A stretch of DNA of 64,000 bases from Patagioenas fasciata. Its lineage: Eukaryota; Chordata; Aves; Columbiformes; Columbidae. The position numbers and the translations under genes were made by a program. Each line of letters begins with the position of its first letter. Position 1 is the first letter of the stretch. Positions 28,005 to 41,110 of the stretch are shown piece after piece. Below the pieces are notes generated by a model. That model was not told where the DNA came from. It searched no databases and saw only the letters and a list, made by a program, of their open reading frames with translations. Location of the stretch: positions 51,056,161 through 51,120,160 of the forward strand of contig NC_092522.1 in assembly GCF_037038585.1 (NCBI RefSeq). Direction: 5' to 3'.

Positions 28005-28150
28005 CTAGCATCATTTTACAGCCAGTAAATTTAGTCACAGAGATGTGGTGGCTTATCCAAAGTCACAGAGGAAGTCTGTGGCAATACTGGGAATTAAACC
28101 CAAGTCTCCAAGAACTCATTCCTGTTTTCTAACCACATGCTTCATCTTTC
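28005..28150 (+). mobile_element. Ancient MIR/CORE-type SINE remnant
   Basis: The segment follows the MIR consensus in order: TCATTTTACAG, then CACAGAG, CTTATCCAAAGTCACAGAGG, AAGTCTGTGGCA, CTGGGAATTAAACCCAAGTC, and a region corresponding to the gctctaacca...-type tail. It is diverged, with many substitutions, as expected for an old amniote insertion. It lies in intron 1, antisense to SMOC2. Confidence 0.75.
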
Positions 28151-29689
28151 CAAAAGTTCTTTCCTACAAAAAGATTTAGTCATGGCTGAAAAAGGTCCGG
28201 CTCATTAACAAAGTAAGGACACAGCAAGAGAAACTGTATGAATCTGTCAAAACTCACATGTGGATTTTTTTTGTTAAAAACATTTGAGAATGTTTTGTAA
28301 ACTAGATTATGACCTTCTTTGTTTCCATTTAAAAAATCTTTGCTGAAGGTCATTTTTAATGGGTTCTAGGATGATGTTCCAAGGCAAAAGCATGGGCTGA
28401 GTTGTTTTGGCTCTGAACACCATTAATTCTCTCAAGTTTTGAAAAACAGTGTGGTACCAATTGTTTTTTTAGCTTTCAGGGCACATCCTGAATTCAAGGT
28501 CTCGCACAGTTTGCACTTCTGAGCCTAGGGAAATAGAAGAAAGCAATAACACAGATGGTAAGAGGTACATACCTGCAATATTCTTTCCTTACAAGAAAAG
28601 CAAACAAACAAAACCCAAAAAAACAATGACAGAATTGTAAACATATCCATCAAAACACAAAACAGGTGTGATACATTAATGTTTCTATAGAAAACTGTTA
28701 CTGTTAAGGCAGAGGTATGTTTTTCAAGATTTTTCTAAACATTGGTTTTTGCCACCAATTTGCCTAAAAGCTGTACCATGGTGCTTCTCAAAGGCAATAT
28801 TTCAACCAAATTACAAGTTTACCTGAGAAAAATAGTAAATACTCCAGCCAAGAGGGATATGTCCCTTAACATGGCTTCCATACCCAAATACTTGAATCTT
28901 TTCTTCTCTCAGTTGGAAAAGCAGAGAGGATTAGCAGAACAAGGAGCTGATCTCATGATTTATCTGCTGCATACCATGCTTTTAATATCACAGCATCTAT
29001 CAGATAACCAAAATAAATTACAGTGGAAAGCCTTGAACATAGAGTATGCAAGATGTATGTCTGTTAGGTGCTCTAAGTGGAATGCAACTGTGAATTGACT
29101 AAACTCTTTACTGTCCTTGCACTGAAAGTTTTATTGAGGAAACTGGACTCTGCTTGAAGTTGAGAATGTTTTGTTTCTGTAAAATATTGTTGAACCACAA
29201 GAGGATCCAAGTTAACTAAATATGGAGCAAGAGATGTTTTTGTATACCAGCCCAAAATTTTCTGTTACTGATTCATTGTTAACTTATGACTGGTTTGGAT
29301 GTGATCTTAACCAACCATCATTGGTTTTGGGAGGTGAAATGACATTAGTCAACTGAAATTAATATGATAAAGAACAGCTCACTCTTACTGCTTAAGTAAG
29401 TCCAGTCAAAGTTTGGCTTCTTGCAACAGTGTTCCAGTCCTAACCTTTGAGAAAAAGCAAATACAAGGAGGCATAGTTAATTTCATTTATCATATGATTC
29501 CTTTCTCCTGAACTCAAAAACATAACAGCCTTGTACCGATGGAAATGAAACGTAATATCATGTTTTCACATATACAGAACACCCAAAGAAACAATAGACG
29601 AATCCAGCATTTTTCCAATGGTAGCTTTATTGCATACACAGCTTCATAAAGTGTTACTGCTTGTTACCAAACATTATTCTTTCCTCTTC

Positions 29690-30032
29690 ATAGAATCATA
29701 AAATCATAGAATGCTAGGGATTGGAACGGACCTCGAAAGATCACCTAGTCCAATCCCCCTGCCGGAGCAGGAACACTTAGATGAGGTTACACAGGAAGGT
29801 GTCCAGGCGAGTTTTGAATGTCTCCAGAGCAGGAGACTCCACAACCTCCCTGGGCAGCCTGTTCCAGTGCTCTGTTACCCTCACTGAGAAGAAGTTTCTT
29901 CTCAAGTATAAGTGGAACCTCTTATGTTCCAGCTTAAACCCATTACTCCTTGTCCTACCATTGTTTGTCACCGAGAAGAGCCTGGCTCCATCCTCGTGAC
30001 ACTCACCCTTTGTATATTTGTATACCAATTTT
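29690..30032 (-). mobile_element. CR1 LINE fragment: 3' end
   Basis: The left end has repeated ATAGAATCATAAAATCATAG, the reverse complement of the CR1 terminal repeat. Reading the minus strand gives the C-terminal CR1 pol signature ([49 protein letters not shown]). About 340 bp remains, cut off at the 5' end. It belongs to a different CR1 subfamily or truncation point from the 18.6-kb copy. The right end merges into a TTTGTAT-rich run up to about 30060. Confidence 0.93.
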
Positions 30033-32122
30033 GTATTTGTATACCTATATTTGTATTCCTATTTCTAAGCCTAAAAATCTTGTTGATCAAGAGATATCCC
30101 ACACTCTTTCAGCAAGGCTGACATAACCCTGCACAAGAACACAATTAAAATCTTGGTTTTTGCTTATAGTAAAGTCCCACTCAGAAAATATTAAAACTTA
30201 AACTCTGGAAGTGACAGAGGACTCTTTAAAAATGAAGAAAAATCCTGTGAATATATATAAACAGTGGATTTTGAGACTATATCTAACAATTCCTGCAGAA
30301 GTAGTACAGACAAATGTGAGTTTTTAGGCTGAATCTTGAACTCCAGATAAAGGACCAGGTGACTTGGTGCCACCAAGAGAAAAGAGATGGATTGCAGAAG
30401 TTATCTACTGTTAAGCATACATAAAATTCCAGTACAGAATGTCAGTGATAAGTGTGCAGGAGACATGGTTCTCAGCAATTAACAGTCTTCCAATTTAAAC
30501 CTTTAAGCCCTAACTTGAATTGCTTTAGTTATCTGTGGGAGAGAACACAAACCATTTTAAACCACTATAACAGTATGTAGCTTTAAAGTTTTAGGGTTGT
30601 ATGAGTTTCCTCAATCACCCCATAGGTTGCCTTTTACCTTCGAGTTTTCCCTAGTTTAGCTCTGCTTTTGTTTATGTGCAATATGTAATACGAACTCTTT
30701 TATAGTTGTATTCTGGCATGGTATAAATAGATATATTCGAATATGTGAAATACTGCTGTTCTCAAGGGGAATCAGTCTATGATGAATGGCAACTTAAAAG
30801 GAGGTGTTAGGATTTGTATGTTCCTTAGCGAAGACCCAAACCTTTGGTGAAGACAGGCTTGCAGATCTAATCATCTTCTTGCACTCTGTTTTATTACTGG
30901 CCGAGACCTATCTGAAGTACCATTTTCAGCTATCTGATAGAACATGCAATGTGACATTTCATGGGCCTCACTGTTTTCTCTCTTGCTCACTTAGTGGATT
31001 ATATTTTCATGCTAAGTATTACTAAACTGATCACTGAATGTGTCTTACCCTTGATTTGCCCTGTTTTATATTGTTCTTGGCTAGAAGAGGTAAAAATGAA
31101 CAACTCCCAGTGAGAAGTCTGACCATCTTCCTCTGGGAGAATTGTAGTTGTGCAGAGACCACATACCATCTTTGAAAAATAAAAATCTATAAGGCAGTTT
31201 CTCCTTGCTGCCATAATATGGTACAAGTCAGATCACTTTTACTAGGACAGAGAAGTCAAGCCCTCTCCTTTGATGAAACAGGAAAATAGCATTTGTATCC
31301 AAATAAAGATGCAATTAAAGGAATAGGAATTTCTTTTCATCTAGTGTGAGTCTGAAAACTCACAAAGATTAGATTCAGCAAGCCTGGAAAACTACAGAGG
31401 AACACTCAAAAAAGGATTCTGCAGCAACGCTTCCAGGAGTTCCTACTTCTAGCCAGGCCTAGAAATACCAGCAGAAAAGCCACACTTTAATCTGGAACAG
31501 TATATGCATACAAAAATAATGAAGGGGTTAAGGGATGACAGACACAAAAACACAAGACTTTTGCAAGCTCTGTCTAACCTAAAGAAAAGGCTAGGTTTCT
31601 TTACAGCTCAAAGTTCACTTGAAACCTTTATGTAATTCAACAGGGAAAGCCTGAGTGGAAATCAACACTTGATCCAGCTCTAATATTCTCTTTACCTCAA
31701 ATACTTCTGTAATGTTGGTTCCTAACTGATGATGAGTGACAGCCTTAAAGATGAGAGGCAAACAGCACAATGACAAATCCAATGTCCTGACAGGGTCCAA
31801 CAGGACATGGCTACAGTACGTGTGAAGAGATGGCATGAATGGTAAAAACCAGCGAGGTGGGGGAAGAGAGCAAGGATACAGCAGTGGCACTAGAGGGCTA
31901 TCTTAAAAGACAGGTCTCAAATGGCCATTTTAGACAGCTGCCATTCCAACTCCTTTATATTTTGTGTTTGCTAGCATGTCTGCAAGATGTTCACGCACAT
32001 GTGAAGACAGATTTTCCAAAAAGCTGATGCAAAGAATACATTTCATTTTTATACTACTAGCATACAGAGACATCATATGGAAAGCACAGATCTTTCCTCG
32101 CTTATCATCTACTGGCACCAGT

Positions 32123-32190
32123 TGCATTGACTTTAGTAGAGTTACTCCTGATTTACATCAGTGTAAAAATAAGTCCAATGTGTTCAAGGA
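32123..32190 (+). repeat. Probable ancient interspersed repeat fragment
   Basis: The string TTGACTTTAGTAGAGTTACT followed by CCTGATTTACATCAGTGTAA resembles a motif I remember as widespread in sauropsid genomes (ttgacttcaatggagttactcctgatttacaccagtgtaa). I cannot name the family with confidence. Shorter echoes occur near 5657 and 23495. Confidence 0.4.
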
Positions 32191-35100
32191 AATACTGTGC
32201 ACAGCTGGGACAGTTTAGACACATGAAATAGATGTTTGTAACACCATGTGGTTAAAGAAAAACCCAAACCACAGAGTTTAGATCTGAATCCAAATCCTCC
32301 TCAAGCTTGGTGTGTTTTAGATCCAAGATTTTGATTCAGACCTTTGTCTATATAAATTGTAGCAATTCACAATTTGCTGTGATTTTAACAAATACATCAT
32401 ACTGAACAGATCAGCACCTACTTCGTTTTTTACAGGCTTTGTGGTAACTGATAAATTAAGTTGTGGAATATGAACAGTAATGTGTACTGATCTAGAACAA
32501 AAGAGAAACATGGAAAATAAACATGTTAACAGGCAAGTGTCAACTTGATGTTCCATTGAAATTATAATTTCCATTGTCCATGACTCAGACATGAACAGCA
32601 ATTTGCCATATCAGCAAATATGTGATAATTAGAAGAACTTACTCCACAGTTAAGCAGTAGGGACAACTACAAGATAAGTCAACAATTTCCAGCACAAAAA
32701 AATTGCTACAGCTCCAAAACTAGTTTCTGCTTAAAGTCAGAGGTCCACTTCTATGATGACTATCCATCAACCTCAGCTGTTTCCTAGCTCAAATATTTGT
32801 GGGAGGGATTGAACTCTGTTAGTGGCATTAACTTCAGCAATCTTATTTCCTTCCACAGGATATGCCATTGATCACTTATACATTAGAAAGCAGAACTTAG
32901 ATCTATCTGAAAACTTTTGAAATGCAAACAAAACTTACAGGAAGTATTAAACAAGCAAAAAACCTTTCTCATTCAAGGGGTCTACCCTAACTTCCAGCAA
33001 AGGCAAAGATCCAATAATGTGAATCTGAAGTTAGAAAAATTCAAACAAGAAACAAGACTGAACCATCAGAAAGAAAGGTAGTTTATCAGATGGATTTCCA
33101 GGATTTACGTATAAGTATTAAAGAGAACAGAAGTTACCCAGCCGTGAATATGCACATACTTAATACTTCCTTCACTAATATTTTTCTGAATTTGAAAATA
33201 TGCATTTTTAAAATTAATATCCTGAAACTGGTTGTACAAGAAGTAATTAACCCAGTAATAAAATCAACTCATCTTCCCACTCTTGAGAATCAGTATCCAA
33301 ACCAAAATATGTCAACTATGTGGTTAGTTGTGGGAAAGAGGTTTCTTTCCTAAAGTCTAGGCCAGGAATCCCAGGTTTGAGAAAGCACTTTCAAATTAAT
33401 TTAAAGGTCTACTGACTACAGCAACAGATGTGTTCTTTCAGAGATGGTATATGCTGCCAACCAAGCTGACAATTCAGAAATATAGAGAATATGCAGAATA
33501 AGCCTTCATTTCCCCTTTCACTCTGAGCTATTATAAACCAGTAATTTAAAGAGTTTTCATAATATTGTAGTTAGACAGTTTCAGTTCCCTTTCTTCAGTA
33601 AGCAGTAATGGAGAACAAAAATGCAAAATTCAAGCTCTATGCTGGATATTAGTACTTATGGTTACTAGATGCCAGCCTTTTTCTCAATGCAATGTTTTCA
33701 CAACTAATCCTTCTTTCATCTTTTCCAAATGTGATAATAGCCTACTCACTTGCTCCCACCCAGCCACTTATACCATTCCCATAGATTTCCCAAACAAAAC
33801 TGTGGCAAAACTATGTATTTTAATCAAAATCAGGTAGTGCTATGTCTGCTATTGTCGTCTGAGCACTAAACATGAAGACGGTGAACAGAAATACGGTTTC
33901 TTCGGTCTTCATATCAACAGTGACACCATTTATTAGAAGAACACTACCAAAGCTCTTTTTGTTTCCAAACATGCATAAATTAAGTCCAGTGCCTCAGAGT
34001 GATCCACACTGCAACACCTGTCACATCCAGATGGTTTTGTTTGCTTTTGTAGTAACAAACACAATGCTTTCACAAGTTGGGAAGACTGTTTCAGTGGGTT
34101 TGTTTAAATACAGGATTTAGATACATCAGTCTGTTTATGCATATATCTCCATATTTATTTACCTCTTCAGAATTAGCTTGCATGTGAAATCAGAATATTT
34201 TGTTTGTTTAATACAAAGCATATGCCTAGTTACAGTAGCCTTTTTGAGCACCTCTCCAAAAACCCCTGAGCTTGGAAAGACTTGGGGATTGAACTATTTC
34301 AGTTGAAGTGTATCAAGGTCAAATTGTCAAGGAAATGCATGGGAAACTCGCTTTACTACTGCTCATACTGCTGTTCTCATATTAAATATAAGAGCTTTAA
34401 AAGCCAGATTTATAGAAAACTTAGGTTTTTTGAGTGACTTAGGTATGCTGTAGTTCAGTTCCAGTAAAGAACAGATTGTTTACTGTGCAAGCAGGGAGGA
34501 TAGGTATTGTTTTACCCAGAAAGTGAGTTCAGGAAACGGAATTAATTATCAGTATCTTTCTTTAAACAGGTAGTTAGAAAGTAGGAAGTAACTGTTTCCA
34601 TTAGGCAGGACTAGAAAAATTCACCTATATTTGATTCACAACTGCAAATAACCCTTGGAGCTTGATTAAAAAGTCAATACTGAAATAAGTGGGAAAATGT
34701 CAACTGTTTCCAAGAAGATCAGGCCATCATTTGTCAGCCCAGCTTTATCTTAAGAGAATACACACAGATAAAACACGGGGTCCTGGAAGTACTTCATTTT
34801 GATTTTTCTGACTTCTGGCTGCTTGGAATATTCTTTCTACATTTATAGGTGGTAAGCATTCATTACAAAAACCCAACCATGTCTGCAATGATTGTTCACT
34901 CTGGCACAGGTTCTCAATTGTTTTTTTGTGAATAAAACTATAGTGATGAATTCACACACTAACAGTAACTGACTGAACAAAAATGTCTATGGTCTTTTAT
35001 TGTGGATCAGAGGACCAGTGAACTGGAGTCCCAGTTATGTTTGTGACTGATGGATGCAAATCACAGTTTTTCGCGAACGGTCAGTGTACCATTGGCAAAA

Positions 35101-37074
35101 CCATACCAGTGAAGAGGAATAGTCTGTCTGCATGAAAAAGAGTTTGATACAATGTAGCTACCTGTTAAACTCAGAAGACCCATCTATAAACATCAGTGAT
35201 GTTTTTGGCTATTTGCCATTGGAGAAAATAATTTGTCCAAGTGAAATAATTTAATACACTTGGGAAATATTTTTCCAAGTAACTGATTAATTTCAGACTT
35301 TCTTTTAATTCTGCTTTTTGAACTCTGTACCAATCCATTATAAACTACACCAGCATGTGCAGCTATTGCTTTTTCTTGCAAGTTACATAACTCAGTTCAG
35401 CAGTACTGAAAATAATCTTCTAGATCTGAGCATTTAACCCTAGTAAGTTGACAACCTTCCCTACGCTGTGCCACTGTCTCAGTGAGAGCACAACTACCTA
35501 CCAGAATCAGATAGAGAGATTTGCAGCTTGTGTTTTAAACTCATTTGACTTACTAAAGATTACATCATTAGCTAGATTGATCCATATCCATAGAACACAT
35601 TCACTGGGTCAAGCAAAAGATCCTAAATATCCTTTTTTTCGGGACTCATAAGGACATTTCTTACCAAGATCAGGAGTTGAAAGTTTCCAGGCAAAATCAG
35701 TGTCTAAGGGGTGTTGGCCAAACCAATAGCTACTTAATTGGGAACAGCTTTAGCAAAACACATTACACATATGGAAAACCAGACCTGAACACAGTGAACT
35801 CTGCATCCTTGCTCTTTGAGATTTGAACCTTCTCTGGACTGTAGATTCAGCAGAGAAAGGCATCCCCATCTAACTTTTGATGGCTCTTCTAATAACTCAC
35901 AAGAAAATGTGCTTTGCCAAGAATCACCTGGGATTTTTTTGAACTGTAAGCCTACCCAAGGAACCTGTAAATTACTTAAACTATATTATAGCTTTTCAGC
36001 TGGTGTATTTCAGTGCAGGTATAGAATTTGTGCTGAAAATGCTCAGCTTCAGGAATTTTCCTAGCAGCCTAAGAGAGTAAGAAAGTATTTACTACCTTAT
36101 CCTGTGCTGTATTCTTTTCAGATTCTATTAACAGAAAAGCTCCATGGTCACAATCTTAATAGTTTTTTGAACTAGTGAACTCAAGCCAGTTTACAGGAAT
36201 CAGCAAAGAGCTGCAAACAATAGTGCCTTTCTTCTCCAACAGGTAAGATCTTCATATGCCTCCAGGAGCCAGGTGGGCATGGATCTCTTCTGTTATTAAC
36301 AGACAAGAAAACAGAAGAGGCTGGTGAACTTTTGCAAGGACCTATTTCTAATACAACCTTCAGTTAGACTTATTCTCCCAATCCTAGTATGAGCACAGAC
36401 CAGAAAGTGTTATCAGCCTTTCTCGGTGACATTTATCTTTCAGGAAAGGTGCACGTTTCATCCTCAGACACCTGACAATATTGTGTATTTTTCCTATGGT
36501 GAAAGTCCCTATTCAACACAGGACTTTCTAGGGTGTTTTAATTATTTTAGTTTCATCCTAGTAGCTGAACAGTTTGACTACTAGATGAATAATATGGGCA
36601 CATCAAGAATCACTAAGGAATGCTGCCTATCATCACTAAACACAGCAGTGTCTCACAGAAAACAAAATAAATAGCCATCATTATGATCCCATCTTTAAAT
36701 ACTACAGGTCAAACTCTTCCAAGTTGCAGCTGTGCAACCATTTCCATTTGAATAAATATTCATTGCTATAATGGGATAATTTTCCTCATGTTATCTAATG
36801 GACATATATAGCAGCTTTTATTGCAAGAGTAAAATAAAATCTTGAGGGTTTGAGTGGTGTAAGGAGGTTGACATTCAGCAGAATTCCCCAGAGTTCCCTT
36901 TTGAGAGATGTGCTGCAAATTCACTGATACAGAATGCTCTAGTGTACAACAAGGACCATGTAACTAAAATACACAGCAGTAACATAAACTAAGAATATTG
37001 GCATTGTGTCCCCAGCAATTTTGGATCAACTAACAGAAACACACACAAGGGATATAATGGCTTGAGCTCTAACT

Positions 37075-37143
37075 CTTCCTGTTTCCGTTGTTTTTGTTAT
37101 GTGGCTCAGGGAACACCTTTTCAACATTCTTCACATGGTCCCC
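37075..37143 (+). repeat. Local direct duplication A, copy 1
   Basis: This 69-bp segment (starts CTTCCTGTTTCCGTTG, ends CACATGGTCCCC) recurs at 37952-38020 with 4 substitutions and no gaps, about 94% identity. The flanks do not extend the match. Confidence 0.9.
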
Positions 37144-37951
37144 TTCCCATCATCTCCAGAAAGGGAGGTGACATTTAATCCTCCAACCATGAAGTTGTTC
37201 AACGAATTTCACACTGAGCTAATGCAAGAAAATTCCATCTTCTGAGAGCAACCATGAAGCTCTGAGTGCACAGGTTATGTTATGGCATGCAAGCTGGCAT
37301 TAAGTCAGTTCTTAAGTTCAGCTCCATGGTCTTTTTCACTTCACTGCCTACAAGATTTTCCTGATGGTTGCTCAAACTACCTGCCTGACAAATCCTCTCC
37401 TCCATCCCATCTCTCCCCCTGAGGGAGGACTACATGGGCAGTAGGGATTTAGCCTCAGATTATCTAAACCAAAAAGGCAACGTTGAAGAATTTCAGTTTC
37501 CTCTGGACAAAGAGCTGGATAAATTCTCAGTTGTTCGTTTCAGATAGACACAGGTTTCTGCTGCCTCTAGGCCAAAACATCTTGACAGAGACACTTAGTT
37601 TGGAAGTCTGAGAGAATGGGATATTTCTCAACTCTTCTTTCCAATGACTTAATCTGTTTCCTCCACATCTCATAAGCAAGATTTCAACATCTCCCTCTTC
37701 CAGGTAAAACTAGATCAACCAACACAGTTGACCAGCACCCTTGACATCACTGCTGCTGTAAAGAGGTGCACAGACCACCTCACTAAAGCACTTCCAGGCA
37801 TTTCACGGGAGTTCACAACTTCACACTTGAGAATAATCTTACCTGACGTACATACACAGAGATCTTTGCCATGAAGATGTTATATGTGAACAGGACAGGG
37901 TATGGAGGTAGCTGCAACAGTTCTGTAGAAGCAGGTGCCTCCCTCCAAAAC

Positions 37952-38020
37952 CTTCCTGTTTCCATTGTTTCTGTTATGTGGTTCAGGGAACACCTTTTCT
38001 ACATTCTTCACATGGTCCCC
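37952..38020 (+). repeat. Local direct duplication A, copy 2
   Basis: Second copy of the 69-bp segment at 37075-37143, offset 877 bp. Its right end also forms half of a perfect hairpin (38006-38028) that copy 1 lacks. Confidence 0.9.
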
Positions 38021-38028
38021 ATGTGAAG
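38006..38028. repeat. Perfect 10-bp inverted repeat with 3-nt loop
   Basis: CTTCACATGG, then TCC, then CCATGTGAAG. It straddles the right end of duplication copy A2. Confidence 0.85.
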
Positions 38029-38630
38029 GCATGGGAGGCCTTTCATTTAGGTAGCACAAAGCAAGAAATTTTAAGGCTGTAGTCACATGTTCAAATAGCT
38101 GCTCAATGCTGGTGCAGCAATGGCAGCAAAGAAGGGACTGGGGCCACCAAAACCGACGTTCTCCTCAGGAGACAACTGCACAGTAAAATGCCTGAAAGAC
38201 ACTAGACGGCATCAGGAGAAGATGGAGTTTAATTCCCAGACAGAATATCAATCTATATTGTCAAAACTCCTGCAGGATAGAAACACTATGCTTTTTTAAA
38301 CCCTCCCAATTCTCTCCTTGTTACCACCTTGAGCTGAGGAGTTAAACTGTCTCCTGAATTACAGTTTGCTCGTACTGTACAACAGATCCTCGACAGCACC
38401 TACAGAAGTCATACAAGATACGAGAAGAACAGGAGACTACTTCCATTCAGACTTGCACTACTCAGGTTGCTTCCAGGTCTGGAAAAAACAAAGAGGGCAC
38501 ATGCTCCTTTCCTATTAGGCAAAAAAATATTTTAAAGTCACCTTGTCCCTACTTGTACTCTTATCAAGTAACTCCCATATAAAACTTTAAATCATTTCAT
38601 GAGCTAATTAATGCCTATCCATGGTTAAAG

Positions 38631-38728
38631 CCATGATAACACAGTTATGCTGAGCTATGTGGTATCCTACAACTCAGAAATGTTTGCACAATACTCAGCT
38701 GTGCAGCACAGAAACAGTCAGAGAGCAT
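38631..38728 (+). repeat. Local direct duplication B, copy 1
   Basis: A 98-bp segment starting CCATGATAACACAGTTATGC that recurs at 39597-39694 with about 13 substitutions and no gaps (about 87% identity). The frame is open in both copies (the tripeptide STE and neighbours are shared), but there is no sign of a gene. Confidence 0.88.
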
Positions 38729-38781
38729 AATGGCTATCCCCAAGAAAGATATGAAAGAAGGTCAAATAATCCTTCTGCATT

Positions 38782-38856
38782 AAAACAAAACAAAACAAAA
38801 CAAAACAAAACAAACAAACAAAAACACAAAAACAAAAACAAAAAACAAACAAAACA
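38782..38856. repeat. (AAAAC)n / (AAAC)n microsatellite
   Basis: AAAAC units drifting to AAAC and AAAAAC units, about 75 bp, starting some 50 bp after duplication copy B1. Confidence 0.92.
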
Positions 38857-39596
38857 CTAACCACTTAGCAATGAAAATTTCCAAGACAACTGTAAGATTT
38901 CTTCCTATCATTTTATTCATTCAAGTTGATCAAAGAGGTTAACTACGAATGGAAAATCTGTAAATCCTGAAACTGAGTTTGACTTAATGTCCACCCTTAT
39001 GAACAGATATGACAGTAACACAAATTACTTTGCAAATGCTTTCAGTGTAAAGGTTTCTCCTAAAGTTCAGAAAAAAAATCCTGATATGATGAAGAAAAAG
39101 CACAAAAGTAAAAATACAATTTCTGTTAGAGCAAGAAATGAGAAATGATTGTTTGGTTTTTTCTTCCTCTGGTGAGGAGAACGTGTCCTTCAGAGTTTTC
39201 CTGTTGTCTCAGAAAAGCTGGTGCTGGCAAGCACCTTTTCTTTCATAACTGCAAATAAGGCATGAAATTTGATCTTTTGTCAACAAGAGATCAGTTCTTG
39301 TGGCCCCACAGCTATTTCTGACCAAACCTTGCAAGATAATAGAAGCTCATTTCACTAAGGCATTTCTGAACATATGAAAACAAGTCATTTATCTGTTATT
39401 TACCTGCAACTTGCTTACTCAGTCTTCTGAAAATTGAAAACATTGCAAAATGTATATGATGATTACAAGCACAGTAATCTATAGCATCCCTGCACTGCCT
39501 GGTGGAGAACTGTACTGCCACACTAGTGTTCATGCAGGTGGATATGTTTACGCAATGCTGCATGGCTCTGAAAGCCGTAGCAGCTTGGGCACTGTG

Positions 39597-39694
39597 CCAT
39601 GGTAACACAGTTATGCTGAGCAACATGGTCTCCTACAGCTCAGGAGTGTTTGCACAATAGTCAGCTGCGCAGTACAGAAACAGTCACAAAGCAT
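39597..39694 (+). repeat. Local direct duplication B, copy 2
   Basis: Second copy of the 98-bp segment at 38631-38728, offset 966 bp. It starts CCATGGTAACACAGTTATGC. Confidence 0.88.
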
Positions 39695-40649
39695 CCATCC
39701 TGCTTCCTTCACCCATATACATGTAGACAGGCATGCACAAGACAGACATGGACGTGTCCCTTCTGCAGCTTCTGTCTCTGTCAGTCTGCCCATGCTTTCA
39801 CAAGGTTTACTTGCACTTTTCAGTTTATACAGTATGGAAAGCAGAGAAAGCAATGTGGGAAGCAATTTGTTCATTTCCTGTTATAGCTTGTTCCAGCTCA
39901 CACCGGAGGAGATTGTGGATGGAGGAACTTTATCTGCATGCTGGCAATCATGTCAGATACACTAATGTGAGTGGTCAATACTCTAGTAACTGCTGCCTTG
40001 CAAAAATATTCAATATGATGTGGAAACCTATAAAGACTAGTGCTCTCTAGACATACTGGGTGATGAGCTGTAAGACTGCTGAACACACATTGTTTCTGCA
40101 GTTTGTCTGAGACAATCCTCTGTGCAGATGGTTACATTTTGCTACAGTTCCTCACACTCACATCATTGCGATTAATTTCCCCGGGGTTCTCCCTTCAGTC
40201 TGTTTTCCTGACTTAAAGGGTGATGGGATCCTAGGTTTGGTGTTGTGCTTATCTTCTTGTTTGTGATTCTCCTTCCCCAAGGGAAAAGTCTTCATTCATC
40301 AATGACAAAGGAATTTCAGCATCATATCTGCGATTAAATCAGAGGTTTATTTTCTCTATTGTCTGTGTATTTAATTGCAACTTAAAGCTACAAAATCTGT
40401 ATTATACAAAGCACAATGCTACACAATGCCAGCTATTATAGAATGAAGAGGTGGTTTACTGGGGTTCTTACATTGCCACCAGCCAACACAGTTTCTGTCC
40501 TGTAAAACTGGAAACAACAGCAGCTTGGCCTCTGCTGTCACCTTTTCCACATGAAATATCTGGTTGCTAGGATTTTTCATTGCAAGAATTACTTCACAGA
40601 TTGCACAGCTATTTTTAGGGTGCCTACTGGATTGCAGCATTTAAAAACT

Positions 40650-41110
40650 CAGTTGGATTGCTCTGTTTGAGTCCTGAGAGCATGCTCCTCGTCAAAGTTT
40701 GGCTGCCTGGGCTCAGGGTCAATGGAGACAGAGCACAGCTGTGGCAGACCCCTTCTCCTGGTGTTCCTGGGGAGAGGCTCCCAGGTAGCACTGGGCAGGG
40801 CAACAACCCAGATTGGGATGTCCCCTGTCCATGGGAGCTGCTTTTCAGTCTAACTTTTGGGGCTTGGCCTCTGCCTGATTCAGTGCTCCTGACGTGTTGC
40901 AGCTTCACCATGGGCTCTGCACATACAGACCCAGACCCCAAACTATGGATAACTTCCCAGCTTGACATCAGCCCAGCCCTAGGGAGGTGCCTAATGCCCA
41001 GGGCTGGGGCTGCCCTGGTCACCCCCGAGCTGTCCTGTTCCTGACTTGAGGATGTGACAGGCTCTGGATACTCATGGGGACTCATCACTGCTCCAACTCC
41101 CTGGTCCTCA
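40650..41110. other. GC-rich patch in intron 1, origin unknown
   Basis: About 450 bp with visibly higher GC than the surrounding AT-rich intron but few CpG dinucleotides, so it is not a CpG island. Long frames are open on both strands (plus 40658-41041, minus 40627-41088), as expected from the low stop-codon density of GC-rich DNA. Neither frame shows a domain I recognise. It could be an old transposon or LTR fragment. Confidence 0.5.

Noticed and set aside
28742..29098. 118-codon plus-strand frame
   Set aside because: No recognisable domain, no splice or promoter context, and a length within chance for the window.
40624..41088. 154-codon minus and 128-codon plus open frames
   Set aside because: Both lie in the GC-rich, CpG-poor patch, overlap each other and show no domain. 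Their length follows from base composition.
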